The position numbers and the translations under genes were made by a program. Below, in pieces: positions 48,525 to 58,301 of a stretch of DNA of 64,000 bases; the first letter of the stretch is position 1, and every line of letters starts with the position of its first letter. Location of the stretch: the NCBI RefSeq assembly GCF_000507185.2, contig NZ_AYTM02000002.1:4685501-4749500 (forward strand), written 5' to 3'. Under the pieces are notes generated by a model. The model did not search any database and had not been told where the DNA came from. It saw only the letters and a program-made list of their open reading frames with translations. This DNA comes from Pseudomonas syringae KCTC 12500 (GTDB taxonomy: Bacteria; Pseudomonadota; Gammaproteobacteria; Pseudomonadales; Pseudomonadaceae).

Positions 48525-50432
48525 ATGAGTGTGGAAACTCAAAAGGAAACCCTGGGCTTCCAGACCGAGGTAAAGCAACTGCTGCACCTCATGATCCATT
48601 CGCTGTATTCCAACAAGGAAATTTTCCTTCGCGAATTGATCTCGAACGCGTCTGACGCGGTCGACAAATTGCGTTTTGAAGCGTTGTCCACGCCCGAGTT
48701 GCTGGAAGGCGGCGCGGAGCTGAAAATTCGTGTGAGCTTCGACAAGGACGCGAAGACCGTTACGCTTGAAGACAACGGCATCGGTATGAGCCGTGAAGAC
48801 GTGATCACCCACCTTGGCACGATCGCCAAGTCCGGTACCGCCGATTTCATGAAAAACCTGTCCGGCGACCAGAAGAAGGACTCGCACCTGATCGGTCAGT
48901 TCGGCGTGGGCTTCTACTCGGCGTTCATCGTTGCCGATCAGGTCGAAGTGTTCAGCCGTCGTGCCGGCACGCCAGCGAGCGAAGGCGTGCACTGGTCTTC
49001 CAAGGGCGAAGGCGAGTTCGAAGTCGCCACCGTCGACAAGGCTGATCGTGGCACCCGTATTGTTCTGCACCTGAAAAACGGTGAAGAAGAGTTCGCTGAC
49101 GGCTACCGCCTGCGCAACATCATCAAGAAATACTCCGACCATATTGCCTTGCCGATCGAGCTGCCCAAAGAGCAGCCTCCGGCAGCCGAAGGCGAGGAGG
49201 CTCCGGCGCTGGAGTGGGAAACCGTCAACCGCGCCAGCGCACTCTGGACCCGTCCGCGCACCGAGGTGAAGGACGAGGAGTACCAGGAATTCTACAAGCA
49301 CGTCGCGCACGACTACGAGAACCCGCTGAGCTGGAGCCACAACAAGGTCGAAGGCAAGCTGGAATACACCTCGCTGCTGTACGTGCCTGCGCGTGCGCCG
49401 TTCGATCTGTATCAGCGTGAAGCACCGCGTGGTCTCAAGCTCTACGTGCAGCGCGTGTTTGTGATGGATCAGGCCGAGTCGTTCTTGCCGCTGTACATGC
49501 GCTTCGTCAAGGGCGTGGTCGACTCCAATGACCTGTCGCTGAACGTTTCCCGTGAAATTCTGCAGAAAGACCCGATCATCGACTCGATGAAGTCGGCGCT
49601 GACCAAGCGCGTGCTGGACATGCTGGAGAAGCTGGCGAAAAACGAGCCCGAGAAGTACAAGGGCTTCTGGAAAAACTTCGGTCAGGTCCTCAAGGAAGGT
49701 CCGGCAGAAGACTTCGCCAACAAGGAAAAAATCGCCGGTCTGCTGCGTTTCGCATCGACGTCCGACGACAGCGGCGAACAGAGCGTTTCTCTGGCCGAGT
49801 ACCTGGCGCGTGCCAAGGAAGGTCAGGACAAGATTTACTACCTCACTGGCGAATCCTACGCACAGGTCAAGAACAGCCCGCACCTTGAGGTCTTCCGCAA
49901 GAAAGGCATCGAAGTGCTGTTGCTCACCGATCGTATCGACGAGTGGCTGATGAGCTACCTGAGCGACTTCGACGGCAAGGGCTTTGTGGATGTGGCGCGT
50001 GGTGACCTGGATCTGGGCAAGCTTGACTCCGAAGAGGACAAGAAGGCTCAGGAAGAGATCGCCAAGGACAAGGAAGGCCTGATCGAGCGCCTGAAAGCCG
50101 CGCTGGGTGAGTCGGTGAGCGAAGTGCGGGTTTCCCATCGTCTGACCGATTCGCCTGCGATTCTTGCCATTGGCGAGCAGGATATGGGTCTGCAAATGCG
50201 TCAGATTCTGGAAGCAAGCGGGCAGAAGGTGCCGGATTCCAAGCCTATCTTCGAATTCAACCCTGCGCACCCATTGATCAGCAAGCTCGATGCCGAACAG
50301 AGCGAAGACCGCTTCGGCGATCTGTCGCACATCCTGTTCGATCAGGCCGCGCTGGCCGCTGGTGACAGCCTCAAGGATCCGGCCGCTTACGTGCGCCGTC
50401 TGAACAAGTTGCTGGTAGAACTGTCGGTTTGA
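48525..50432 (+). CDS. htpG: Molecular chaperone HtpG (Hsp90 family)
   Basis: An ATP-dependent cytoplasmic chaperone that works with DnaK. The 635-residue protein has the GHKL ATPase domain ([20 protein letters not shown], then [20 protein letters not shown] and [13 protein letters not shown]), a middle domain ([15 protein letters not shown]) and a C-terminal dimerisation domain ([20 protein letters not shown]). Two close ATGs exist (48519 and 48525). GGAG at 48511-48514 is correctly spaced only for 48525, which gives the family start [12 protein letters not shown]. Confidence 0.98.
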   Translation: MSVETQKETLGFQTEVKQLLHLMIHSLYSNKEIFLRELISNASDAVDKLRFEALSTPELLEGGAELKIRVSFDKDAKTVTLEDNGIGMSREDVITHLGTIAKSGTADFMKNLSGDQKKDSHLIGQFGVGFYSAFIVADQVEVFSRRAGTPASEGVHWSSKGEGEFEVATVDKADRGTRIVLHLKNGEEEFADGYRLRNIIKKYSDHIALPIELPKEQPPAAEGEEAPALEWETVNRASALWTRPRTEVKDEEYQEFYKHVAHDYENPLSWSHNKVEGKLEYTSLLYVPARAPFDLYQREAPRGLKLYVQRVFVMDQAESFLPLYMRFVKGVVDSNDLSLNVSREILQKDPIIDSMKSALTKRVLDMLEKLAKNEPEKYKGFWKNFGQVLKEGPAEDFANKEKIAGLLRFASTSDDSGEQSVSLAEYLARAKEGQDKIYYLTGESYAQVKNSPHLEVFRKKGIEVLLLTDRIDEWLMSYLSDFDGKGFVDVARGDLDLGKLDSEEDKKAQEEIAKDKEGLIERLKAALGESVSEVRVSHRLTDSPAILAIGEQDMGLQMRQILEASGQKVPDSKPIFEFNPAHPLISKLDAEQSEDRFGDLSHILFDQAALAAGDSLKDPAAYVRRLNKLLVELSV

Positions 50433-50447
50433 TAGCCGGTTGACAAG

Positions 50448-50470
50448 AAACCCGCCTCGGCGGGTTTTTT
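50448..50470 (+). terminator. Intrinsic terminator after htpG
   Basis: The stem AAACCCGCC/GGCGGGTTT (50448-50456/50459-50467) is followed by TTTG. Confidence 0.92.
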
Positions 50471-50522
50471 GTTTCAGTTCCCGCGAAACGTCCTCCATCT
50501 CTCCAACGATCAGGAGTCAGTA

Positions 50523-51251
50523 ATGAGCAGCAATATCGAAATTCGTTCTGTGGTCTATCAGATTGATGGTCAGCCTTATGAAAGCCGTCTGGTGTACGAC
50601 ACAAAAGCTACTGCTGCACAGCCGGGTCTGTTGATGGCGCCTAACTGGATGGGTGTCAGCAAGGGTGCCGAAGACATTGCCAAAGCGGTCGCAGCCGAGG
50701 GCTATGTAGTGTTGCTGGCTGACCTGTATGGTCAGCAGATTCGTCCAGGTAACAATGACGAGGCGGGCGCTGCCATGACGCCGCTCAAGAACGATCGCGG
50801 CCTGTTGCGCAAGCGTATGCAGGCAGGACTTGACCAGTTGTTGGGTCAGGGGGGGGCGTCTCTGGACTCAAGCAAAATCGCAACCTTCGGTTTCTGCTTC
50901 GGCGGCTGCTGCTCTCTGGAGCTTGCGCGTACCGGTGCCGAACTGAAAGCCGCGATCTCCTTCCACGGCACGCTGGACACACCCAACCCGGCTGACGCCA
51001 AAAACATCAAGGGCTCGGTGCTGGTCCTGCACGGTGCTTCTGACCCGTTAGTGCCGAAAGAGCAACTGCCGGCTTTCGAAGACGAGATGAACGCCGCTGG
51101 CGTGGACTGGCAACTGTACAGCTACGGCGGTGCATTCCACTCCTTCACCGATCCGCACGCCAACGTGCCGGGCATGATGATGTACGACGCCAAAGTATCG
51201 AGCCGCGCGTTCAAGTCGATGCATGATTTGCTGAAAGAAGTGTTCGGCTGA
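50523..51251 (+). CDS. Dienelactone hydrolase family protein
   Basis: The 242-residue alpha/beta hydrolase has the dienelactone-hydrolase nucleophile elbow with cysteine, FGFCFGGCCSLELAR near residue 120. The acid is near VLHGASDPLVPKE and the histidine in GGAFHSFTDPHA near 202. The real substrate is unknown; many family members are not in aromatic pathways, and none is adjacent here. ATG 50523 follows CAGGAGTCAGTA. P. aeruginosa also has such a gene next to htpG. Confidence 0.92.
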   Translation: MSSNIEIRSVVYQIDGQPYESRLVYDTKATAAQPGLLMAPNWMGVSKGAEDIAKAVAAEGYVVLLADLYGQQIRPGNNDEAGAAMTPLKNDRGLLRKRMQAGLDQLLGQGGASLDSSKIATFGFCFGGCCSLELARTGAELKAAISFHGTLDTPNPADAKNIKGSVLVLHGASDPLVPKEQLPAFEDEMNAAGVDWQLYSYGGAFHSFTDPHANVPGMMMYDAKVSSRAFKSMHDLLKEVFG

Positions 51252-51284
51252 AGGAACAACGATCTTCCCCTAAGGCGTGCCGGA

Positions 51285-51390
51285 TGACACTACCGTTCCG
51301 TGGGCATGCCGGTCCGGACGCTCTGCGTCCTCTTGCGACGCAGAGCGTCGTGAACTGCACTCCCACGCTGGGGCGTGAGGAGCGAGAGGT
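51285..51390. repeat. GACGC-type palindromic repeat
   Basis: A perfect 13-bp inverted repeat (GACGCTCTGCGTC 51317-51329 with GACGCAGAGCGTC 51337-51349, 7-base loop) is followed by GTGAACTGCACTCCCACGCT. The same words occur in the repeats at 2301-2340 and 2462-2490, and in degraded form at 4895-4975. Confidence 0.8.
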
Positions 51391-51454
51391 GTTCTGAAGA
51401 TCCATCGTCCCCGCAGATATACCGAAGAGCACTAGCCACGTTTTTCCGACTCAC

Positions 51455-51486
51455 AAAAAAGGCGCCTCGAAAGGCGCCTTCTTTGT
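51455..51486. terminator. Terminator between the dienelactone hydrolase gene and fabB
   Basis: The stem AAGGCGCC/GGCGCCTT (51459-51466/51473-51480) has A-runs before and CTTTG after. It lies between convergent genes and mainly serves fabB. Confidence 0.85.
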
Positions 51487-51503
51487 TTGTGGCAAAAGCA
51501 GTA

Positions 51504-52727
51504 TTACTTGCCCGCCCAGCGCTTCAAGACCAGCGTGGCGTTGGTGCCACCGAAACCGAAGCTGTTGCTCATGACCAGATCGAGCTTGGCGTCTTCCTTG
51601 GTTTTGAGCAGGATAGGCATGTCGGCAACCACCGGGTCCAGCTCTTCGATGTTGGCCGAACCTGCGATGAAGTTGTTCTCCATCATCAGCAGGCAGTAGA
51701 TCGCTTCGTGGACACCTGCGGCGCCCAGCGAGTGCCCCGACAGGCTCTTAGTGGAGCTGATCGCCGGAGCGTTGGCGCCGAATACTTCGCGCACGCCTTC
51801 CATTTCCTTGGCGTCGCCGACCGGAGTCGAGGTGCCGTGGGTGTTGATGTAGTCAATGGCACCAGAGTCGATGTCGCCCAGCGCCATCTTCATGCAACGA
51901 ATGGCACCTTCACCGCTGGGTGCGACCATGTCGTAGCCATCGGAGGTCGCGCCGTAGCCGACGATTTCTGCGTAGATCTTCGCGCCACGCGCCAATGCGT
52001 GTTCGAGTTCTTCGACAACCACCATGCCGCCACCACCAGCAATGACGAAACCGTCACGCTTGGCGTCGTAGGCACGCGAGGCTTTATCCGGCGTTTCGTT
52101 GTACTGGGTGGACAGTGCGCCCATCGCGTCGAACAGGAACGACTGGCTCCAGTGCTCTTCTTCGCCGCCACCGGCAAAGACGATGTCCTGTTTGCCCAGC
52201 TGGATCTGCTCGACAGCGTTGCCGATGCAGTGTGCGCTGGTGGCGCAGGCGGACGAGATGGAGTAGTTCACACCCTTGATCTTGAATGGTGTGGCTAGGC
52301 AGGCCGAAACGGTACTGCCCATCGTCCGCGTGACGCGGTAGGGGCCAACGCGCTTGACGCCTTTCTCACGCAAGGTATCCAGCGCTTCCATCTGGTTCAG
52401 GGTCGAGGCGCCGCCGCTGCCGGCGATCAGGCCGGTACGCACGTTGGAAACCTGCTCTTCGGTCAGGCCCGAATCGGTGATAGCGTCTTTCATCGCCAGG
52501 TAGGCATAGGCTGCCGCGTGGCCGACGAAGCGGAAGATCTTGCGATCGATCAGCTCTTCCAGATTCAGGTCGATGGAGCCGGAAACCTGGCTGCGCAGAC
52601 CCATTTCGGCATATTCCGGGTTGAAGCGGATGCCAGGGCGGTTAGCACGCAGGTTAGCGGTGACGGTCTCTTTGTCATTGCCCAAGCAGGAAACAATACC
52701 CAGACCAGTGATAACGACGCGGCGCAT
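51504..52727 (-). CDS. fabB: Beta-ketoacyl-ACP synthase I
   Basis: Elongates unsaturated acyl-ACP in fatty-acid synthesis. The 407-residue protein has the catalytic cysteine in [20 protein letters not shown] near 163, the histidines in [15 protein letters not shown] (near 299) and [12 protein letters not shown] (near 334), and the end [15 protein letters not shown]. The start at 52727 ([14 protein letters not shown]) is the family start; the longer frame would overlap fabA. It follows fabA by 10 bases, as in other pseudomonads. Confidence 0.97.
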   Translation of the reverse strand: MRRVVITGLGIVSCLGNDKETVTANLRANRPGIRFNPEYAEMGLRSQVSGSIDLNLEELIDRKIFRFVGHAAAYAYLAMKDAITDSGLTEEQVSNVRTGLIAGSGGASTLNQMEALDTLREKGVKRVGPYRVTRTMGSTVSACLATPFKIKGVNYSISSACATSAHCIGNAVEQIQLGKQDIVFAGGGEEEHWSQSFLFDAMGALSTQYNETPDKASRAYDAKRDGFVIAGGGGMVVVEELEHALARGAKIYAEIVGYGATSDGYDMVAPSGEGAIRCMKMALGDIDSGAIDYINTHGTSTPVGDAKEMEGVREVFGANAPAISSTKSLSGHSLGAAGVHEAIYCLLMMENNFIAGSANIEELDPVVADMPILLKTKEDAKLDLVMSNSFGFGGTNATLVLKRWAGK

Positions 52728-52737
52728 GCGAGTACCC

Positions 52738-53253
52738 TTAGAAATTTTCAGTGGAAGTGAACACGCCGACCCGGAGGCCTTCGGCGGTATAGATTTCGCG
52801 ACCGTCGACACTCACTGAGCCGTCGGCGATGGCCAGGTTCAGCTTGCCCTTAAGGACGCGCTTGATGTGGATGTTGTAAGTGACTTTCTTGGCGGTAGGC
52901 AGAACCTGACCGAAAAACTTCACTTCGCCTGAACCCAGGGCACGGCCACGGCCGGGATTGCCCTGCCAGCCAAGATAGAAGCCGACCAGCTGCCACATGG
53001 CGTCGAGGCCCAGGCATCCAGGCATGACCGGATCACCTTCGAAGTGGCAGGCAAAGAACCACAGGTCCGGATTGATATCCAGTTCGGCGACCAACTCACC
53101 CTTGCCGAACTTGCCGCCCTCATCGCTGATGTGCGTGATGCGATCAACCATCAGCATGTTGGGGGCGGGCAGTTGCGCATTACCTGGGCCGAACAGCTCG
53201 CCACGACTGCAGCGCAGCAGGTCTTCCCGGGTAAAGGCGTGTTGTTTGGTCAT
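52738..53253 (-). CDS. fabA: 3-hydroxydecanoyl-ACP dehydratase/isomerase
   Basis: Makes the cis double bond for unsaturated fatty acids by dehydrating 3-hydroxydecanoyl-ACP and isomerising the product. The 171-residue protein has the catalytic histidine near 70 in [20 protein letters not shown], with the aspartate near 84 at its end. It is the first gene of the fabA-fabB operon. A FabR/DesT-type palindrome lies about 150 bases upstream. Confidence 0.98.
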   Translation of the reverse strand: MTKQHAFTREDLLRCSRGELFGPGNAQLPAPNMLMVDRITHISDEGGKFGKGELVAELDINPDLWFFACHFEGDPVMPGCLGLDAMWQLVGFYLGWQGNPGRGRALGSGEVKFFGQVLPTAKKVTYNIHIKRVLKGKLNLAIADGSVSVDGREIYTAEGLRVGVFTSTENF

Positions 53254-53399
53254 GCGAGCTCCTCAATAATCTTGTGCGGCAGGTTGTGGCGCCACTGGCC
53301 CGAACGCCAGTCCTGGCGCGCTAATTTCGCCAGGACCCTGTCCGGCAGCCTACTCATAGACTGTTGCGTTGTAATGAAAGTCACAGCGCAGGTGAAATC

Positions 53400-53417
53400 A
53401 AGGTACACCTGTACACT
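53400..53417 (-). promoter_or_regulatory. Candidate FabR/DesT-type operator of fabAB
   Basis: Read on the coding strand of fabA, the 18 bases AGTGTACAGGTGTACCTT contain the palindrome GTACA-GG-TGTAC. They agree at 13 of 17 fixed positions with the E. coli FabR consensus as I recall it (AGCGTACANGTGTTCGCT). A -35-like TTGATT follows immediately downstream (53399-53394). Confidence 0.55.
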
Positions 53418-53474
53418 GAATTTTGTCATTCAGCCGATTTTGCTGGCCGATCTGGGTGCCAAGACTGCCGCAAT

Positions 53475-55412
53475 TTAACATTTATCGCCAGTCACAGGTG
53501 CTTCAAAGGACAGCCAGCGCTGCAAAACCTGCTGTAAATCAGCATGTTTGAACGGTTTGGGCAGGTAATCATCCATCCCTGCCTGCAAACAGGCGTCCCG
53601 ATCACCCTGTAACGCGTTGGCGGTCAGGGCAATGATTGGGATTCGCTCCAGCCCGGAAAGTTGCCTGATTCGACGGGTGGCCTCATAGCCGTCCATGACC
53701 GGCAGTCGGCAATCCATCAGAATCAACGCGTGATTGCCTGCGCTTGCCTTCGCCACTGCTTCGGCACCGTCGACAGCGATGTCGACCTCGCACCCCAGAT
53801 TACGCAACATGGCCTGCACCACGGTGCGGTTCACCGGGTTGTCTTCGACCAGCAAGATGCTGCGCTCCCGGCCGTGTGAGTCGAGTGTCGACAGCGGCTT
53901 GGCAATAGCCACCGAAGCGTCGCGCGAGACGGGCAGGGGGATCTGCAGCGTGAATAATGAGCCGGACCCTTCCTCGCTCTCGGCGTGCAAGGTACCGCCC
54001 ATGCGTTCGGCCAGAGTCCGCGCAATCGGCAGCCCCAGCCCCGTGCCGCCGTAACGTCTGGAAATAGAGCTGTCGGCCTGCTTGAACGCATCGAACATCG
54101 ATTCCAGTCGCTCGGCGTCGATACCGATGCCGCTGTCCTGTACCGCACAGGTAAAGTGCAGCAGCTCATCGTCGAGCATTGCCCACCTGGCGTCGACGCA
54201 GACCTTGCCTTGCTCGGTGAATTTAAGCGCGTTGCCGATCAGGTTCACCAGAATCTGGCGAATGCGGGTCGGGTCGCCTATGACGTTCAAGGTCTCAAGG
54301 CCTGGCTGAATGTGCAGCTCCAGCAGCAGCGTGCGTTGCGCGGCGCTGTGGTTGAAGGCGTGGGTCGAGGCGCTGACCAGTTCCGCCAGGTTGAACGGTA
54401 TGCCTTCCATCTGCAGGGCATCGCGCTCGATGCGGGAAAAGTCGAGGATATCGTTGATGACCCGCAGCAGATGCTCGGTGGATTCGGTCGCCAGCGTCGC
54501 ATACTCGCTCTGCTCATGGGTCATGTGCGTGGTTTCCAGCAGCTGCAGCATGCCCAGTACACCGTTCATGGGCGTACGCAGCTCGTGACTCATCATGGCC
54601 AGAAAATCAGATTTGGCGCGGTTGGCCTGTTCGGCTTCTTCCCGGGTCTGGATCAGCTGTGCCACCGAGCGCTGCTGCTCGAGGCTGGCGCGGTGCAGGT
54701 TCTCTGCCAGGTTGTTGATGTGCCGCGCCAGCGCGCCCAGTTCGGCGTCGTCGCTGACCGGCATGGGCGTGTGGTAATCGCCCTGTTGAATCGCCTTGAG
54801 CGCTTCGCCCATATCACTGATGGGCCTGGACAGGCTCAAAGCCAGGCTACGCGCCAGCAGAAAGGCGAACAGCAAAGCGACCATCGCCAGGACGCCAGCC
54901 TTGAGCAGTATCTCCTGCTGACGTCGGCTGAATGCTTCGCTGGACATGCCCACCAGCACCCGCCCCAGATAACGCTGTGAAGCGCCCTGCGCGGGTTGGC
55001 TTTTTCCTGAGGCAGGCGAGCCGGGATTGCCGTGAATGGTGGTGCGCTGCGGCTGAACGGGTGCCAGGAACACTTCCATCTGCCGGGCCTGCTGCTCGTT
55101 GTCGCGCGGCTGGTCTATGTAGATCACGGCGGTATTGGAGCTGTCCTGAATTTCCACATAGCGAACGCTGGGCATGGACAGGGTGGCGCGCATCAGCGCC
55201 TTGAGCCCCTCGATATCACCCGTGGTCACGCCCGGCTCGACCGCGGTCGCCAGCTGATTGGCGATCAACTGCCCGGTGTGATTGAGCTCCTGACGCAGAT
55301 CCTGAATACGCACGAAAGTAAAAAAGCTGATCAGCAAAGCCGTCAGCAACAGGGCAGGGCCAAGGCTGATGATCTGCGTGCGGGTATTGATGTCCCAGTG
55401 CCGAAACTTCAT
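53475..55412 (-). CDS. Hybrid sensor histidine kinase, PA1611-like
   Basis: The 645-residue inner-membrane protein has a first membrane helix (SLGPALLLTALLISFFTFVR), a periplasmic sensor region to about 180, a second helix (KAGVLAMVALLFAFLLARSL) and a HAMP segment. The kinase domain has the H box FLAMMSHELRTPMNGVLG, N box LVNLIGNALKFTEQG and G boxes DSGIGID and GTGLGLPIA. A C-terminal receiver (ILLVEDNPVNRTVVQAMLRN, phosphoacceptor in LILMDCRLPVMDG) closes it. There is no HPt domain, so a separate HPt protein is needed. Position next to fabA matches PA1611 of P. aeruginosa, a kinase of the RetS/HptB network. The start at 55412 gives the membrane helix near the N-terminus. Confidence 0.93.
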   Translation of the reverse strand: MKFRHWDINTRTQIISLGPALLLTALLISFFTFVRIQDLRQELNHTGQLIANQLATAVEPGVTTGDIEGLKALMRATLSMPSVRYVEIQDSSNTAVIYIDQPRDNEQQARQMEVFLAPVQPQRTTIHGNPGSPASGKSQPAQGASQRYLGRVLVGMSSEAFSRRQQEILLKAGVLAMVALLFAFLLARSLALSLSRPISDMGEALKAIQQGDYHTPMPVSDDAELGALARHINNLAENLHRASLEQQRSVAQLIQTREEAEQANRAKSDFLAMMSHELRTPMNGVLGMLQLLETTHMTHEQSEYATLATESTEHLLRVINDILDFSRIERDALQMEGIPFNLAELVSASTHAFNHSAAQRTLLLELHIQPGLETLNVIGDPTRIRQILVNLIGNALKFTEQGKVCVDARWAMLDDELLHFTCAVQDSGIGIDAERLESMFDAFKQADSSISRRYGGTGLGLPIARTLAERMGGTLHAESEEGSGSLFTLQIPLPVSRDASVAIAKPLSTLDSHGRERSILLVEDNPVNRTVVQAMLRNLGCEVDIAVDGAEAVAKASAGNHALILMDCRLPVMDGYEATRRIRQLSGLERIPIIALTANALQGDRDACLQAGMDDYLPKPFKHADLQQVLQRWLSFEAPVTGDKC

Positions 55413-55698
55413 CGGCTGTGCGCCTCGCGCGCAAGGCACTGCTGAGGTTGTTCGATTGATGCGTCCATGCCTGTTTGCCCGGTGGTCGCGAATCGGTCTG
55501 GCTGCACAAGGCAAGGCCGGCCATCACGATGATTCATGCTGTGCGCGCATGTTAACCGAGATGGCGCGTGTTTCCAGCGAACTTGTTCGATTGATGCTGT
55601 CCTGACTGCTTAACGGATCAGCTTTGTCGCTAGCTGATAACGTGTTGCTCCGTATAATGATCACATCGCCACTTGAATGGCTCTGGATGGATAGTTTT

Positions 55699-56724
55699 AT
55701 GACCACACAGCAACCCGTCGCGGTGCTTGGCGGTGGCAGCTTCGGTACGGCCATTGCCAATCTGCTGGCCGAGAACGGCCATCAGGTTCGTCAATGGATG
55801 CGTGATCCGGAGCAGGCTGAGGCCATTCGCGTCAATCGTGAAAACCCCCGTTACCTCAAGGGCATCAAGATTCGTCCTGAAGTCGAACCGGTCACCGACC
55901 TGACGGCGGTGCTCGACGCCAGTGAACTGATCTTCGTCGCCTTGCCATCAAGTGCCTTGCGCTCGGTGCTGTCGCCTCACGTCGAGCGCCTGAATGGCAA
56001 GATGCTGGTGAGCCTGACCAAGGGTATCGAAGCGCAGAGCTTCAAGCTGATGAGTCAGATCCTCGAAGAGATCGTCCCGCAAGCGCGTATCGGCGTGTTG
56101 TCCGGGCCCAATCTGGCGCGGGAAATCGCCGAGCATGCGTTGACCGCAACGGTGGTTGCCAGCGAAGACGAGGCGTTGTGTCAGGAGGTTCAGGCGGCAT
56201 TGCACGGGCGCACCTTTCGCGTCTATGCCAGCAATGACCGGTTTGGCGTCGAGCTGGGCGGGGCACTGAAGAACGTTTACGCAATCATTGCCGGCATGGC
56301 GGTGGCGCTGGACATGGGCGAAAACACCAAGAGCATGCTGATCACCCGGGCGCTGGCGGAAATGACCCGTTTCGCGGTCAGCCAGGGTGCCAACCCGATG
56401 ACCTTTCTCGGCCTGGCCGGGGTGGGCGATCTCATCGTCACCTGTTCCTCGCCGAAAAGCCGCAACTATCAGGTCGGGTTTGCCCTGGGCCAGGGGCTGA
56501 CGCTGGAAGAAGCGGTCACACGCCTGGGCGAGGTGGCCGAGGGTGTGAACACCCTCAAGGTGCTCAAGGTCAAAGCGCAGGAAGTGCAGGTCTATATGCC
56601 ATTGGTCGCCGGGCTGCACGCGATTCTTTTTGAAGGTCGTACGCTCAGCCAGGTAATCGAGGCGCTGATGCGGGCCGAGCCCAAGACGGACGTCGATTTC
56701 ATTTCGATTACCGGCTTTAATTGA
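55699..56724 (+). CDS. gpsA: Glycerol-3-phosphate dehydrogenase [NAD(P)+]
   Basis: Makes sn-glycerol 3-phosphate for phospholipids from dihydroxyacetone phosphate. The 341-residue protein has the NAD loop [20 protein letters not shown] and the catalytic lysine region [20 protein letters not shown] near residue 190. The motif [19 protein letters not shown] follows. ATG 55699 is chosen; an in-frame earlier ATG at 55624 adds residues without family similarity. It is the first gene of an operon with a DUF4389 protein and sixA. Confidence 0.96.
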   Translation: MTTQQPVAVLGGGSFGTAIANLLAENGHQVRQWMRDPEQAEAIRVNRENPRYLKGIKIRPEVEPVTDLTAVLDASELIFVALPSSALRSVLSPHVERLNGKMLVSLTKGIEAQSFKLMSQILEEIVPQARIGVLSGPNLAREIAEHALTATVVASEDEALCQEVQAALHGRTFRVYASNDRFGVELGGALKNVYAIIAGMAVALDMGENTKSMLITRALAEMTRFAVSQGANPMTFLGLAGVGDLIVTCSSPKSRNYQVGFALGQGLTLEEAVTRLGEVAEGVNTLKVLKVKAQEVQVYMPLVAGLHAILFEGRTLSQVIEALMRAEPKTDVDFISITGFN

Positions 56725-56748
56725 ATTCAGTCTGATCAGGAGAAGGTC

Positions 56749-57093
56749 TTGAACGAGTCGAAAATCCAGCACAACGAATCGATCCTGCTGCGCATTCTGT
56801 GGATGCTGCTGTTTCTGGGCGTATGGCACGTTGCCCAGATCATTCTGGCGGGCGTGGTGCTGGTGCAACTGGTCTACCGCCTGATTTACGGTGCGCCGAA
56901 TGGTGGCCTGATGAACTTCGGCGACAGCATCAGCCAGTACCTGGCGCAGATCGGTCGTTTCGGGACGTTTCACAGCGACCATAAGCCCTGGCCTTTTGGC
57001 GACTGGCCAGCACCGCGTGCGCCCGAAGGCGAGGTTCCTCATAATGTCCCGCCAGCGGTACAGCCGGTGCGCGATCAGGAACCAAAGCCATGA
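56749..57093 (+). CDS. DUF4389 membrane protein
   Basis: The 114-residue protein begins at TTG 56749, preceded by a strong ribosome-binding site AGGAGAAGG. One or two hydrophobic helices (ILWMLLFLGVWHVAQIILAG, then VVLVQLVYRLIYG) are followed by GDSISQYLAQIGRF and a Pro-rich cytoplasmic or periplasmic tail. The family has no known function. It overlaps sixA by four bases and follows gpsA by 24, so the three are one operon. Confidence 0.85.
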   Translation: MNESKIQHNESILLRILWMLLFLGVWHVAQIILAGVVLVQLVYRLIYGAPNGGLMNFGDSISQYLAQIGRFGTFHSDHKPWPFGDWPAPRAPEGEVPHNVPPAVQPVRDQEPKP

Positions 57094-57545
57094 AGGTCTG
57101 GGTATTGCGTCATGGCGAAGCGCAGTCGCGGGCGCGCAGTGATGCGGAGCGCGAATTGACTGCACATGGGCGTGAGGAAGTGTTGAAAAGTGCGCTGCAA
57201 CTGACTGACAAGCCCGTGCAACGGATCATCGCCAGCCCCTATGTGCGTGCACAACAGACTGCCGAGCTGGTGCGTCAGTCGTTGGCCTTCGATGGCTCGA
57301 TCGTCACCGCACCCTGGCTTACACCCGACAGCAGCCCGCGTGAGGTGCTGGCGCAACTGGACAAGCTGGGTATCGATGAAGTGCTGCTGGTCAGCCATCA
57401 GCCTTTGGTGGGCGAGCTGATCGGGGTATTGGCACACGGCAGTCCGCGACAGGCCGAGCCGATGAGGACGGCCAGTCTTGCCGAGCTGGAAGGCGAGTTC
57501 GTAGTGGCAGGCGGGATGCGCCTCAACAGCGTCAGGCACGTCTGA
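57090..57545 (+). CDS. sixA: Phosphohistidine phosphatase SixA
   Basis: Removes phosphate from histidines, in E. coli from HPt domains. The 151-residue protein begins with KVWVLRHGEAQSRA, which holds the catalytic RHG, and shows IIASPYVRAQQTAELV and LLVSHQPLVGELIGVL with the second histidine. The ATGA overlap with the DUF4389 gene indicates coupled translation. Confidence 0.95.
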   Translation: MKVWVLRHGEAQSRARSDAERELTAHGREEVLKSALQLTDKPVQRIIASPYVRAQQTAELVRQSLAFDGSIVTAPWLTPDSSPREVLAQLDKLGIDEVLLVSHQPLVGELIGVLAHGSPRQAEPMRTASLAELEGEFVVAGGMRLNSVRHV

Positions 57546-57607
57546 ACGGTCTGTACGCGCAATTAATAACCGCCGCGAATGCGGCTCTCCCGGGAAAAGG
57601 ATTCAGC

Positions 57608-58051
57608 ATGAGCATATGGCGTCAGGCTCCCGATATCGAAGCCCTTATGGCGGCTCAAAAAAACACCATTGGTGAAGTGCTGGACATTCGCTTCGAGTCT
57701 TTCACCGATGACTCCCTCACGGCCAGCATGGTGGTCGATCAACGTACCCACCAGCCTTTCGGACTGCTGCACGGCGGTGCCTCCGTGGTCCTGGCCGAGT
57801 CGCTGGGGTCAATGGCCAGTTACCTGATCGTCGACCCGAGCAAGTATTTCTGCGTCGGGCTGGAGGTCAACGCCAACCATTTGCGTGGTGTGCGTAGCGG
57901 GCGTGTCACCGGTGTGGTCAGGCCTGTGCACATAGGCCGGACCACTCATGTATGGGACATCCGCATCAGCAACGACGAAGGCAAGCCAAGCTGCATTTCA
58001 CGCTTGACGGTGGCCGTCGTAGCGCATGGCAAAGAGCCTCCAGTCAATTGA
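57608..58051 (+). CDS. Hotdog-fold acyl-CoA thioesterase, PaaI/MenI-like
   Basis: The 147-residue protein has the thioesterase-4 pattern (PFGLLHGGASVVLAESLGSM with HGG, then VGLEVNANHLRGVRSG). It resembles EntH/MenI and could hydrolyse aromatic or hydroxy-naphthoyl CoA; the substrate is not fixed by sequence. It starts 62 bases after sixA with its own ribosome-binding site AAAGGA. Confidence 0.9.
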   Translation: MSIWRQAPDIEALMAAQKNTIGEVLDIRFESFTDDSLTASMVVDQRTHQPFGLLHGGASVVLAESLGSMASYLIVDPSKYFCVGLEVNANHLRGVRSGRVTGVVRPVHIGRTTHVWDIRISNDEGKPSCISRLTVAVVAHGKEPPVN

Positions 58052-58301
58052 GTGTTCTCAGCTATTAATCCCTCTGCTTAAGCCAAGGCTCTCTTCAGGC
58101 AGTCTTTTGGTTTTCAGGTCGCCTACATAAAGGCTTGTCTGGACCATTTCACCCAGGCTTTATAGGCCTTCATGCCGCTCCGACCGCCGTATCGGGTGAT
58201 CCTGATGGCCGGAGTGACACCTGCGATGGCGGTTCCAGTCATTGCCGATCTGCGAAGCAACTTGGCACAATCGTGACTCGCCCGCTCATGGAAGTATTGG
58301 C

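Noticed and set aside
58260..58275. TTGGCACAATCGTGACT as a sigma-54 promoter
   Set aside because: The -24 GG is present but the -12 GC element (TTGCA-like) is missing at the required spacing.
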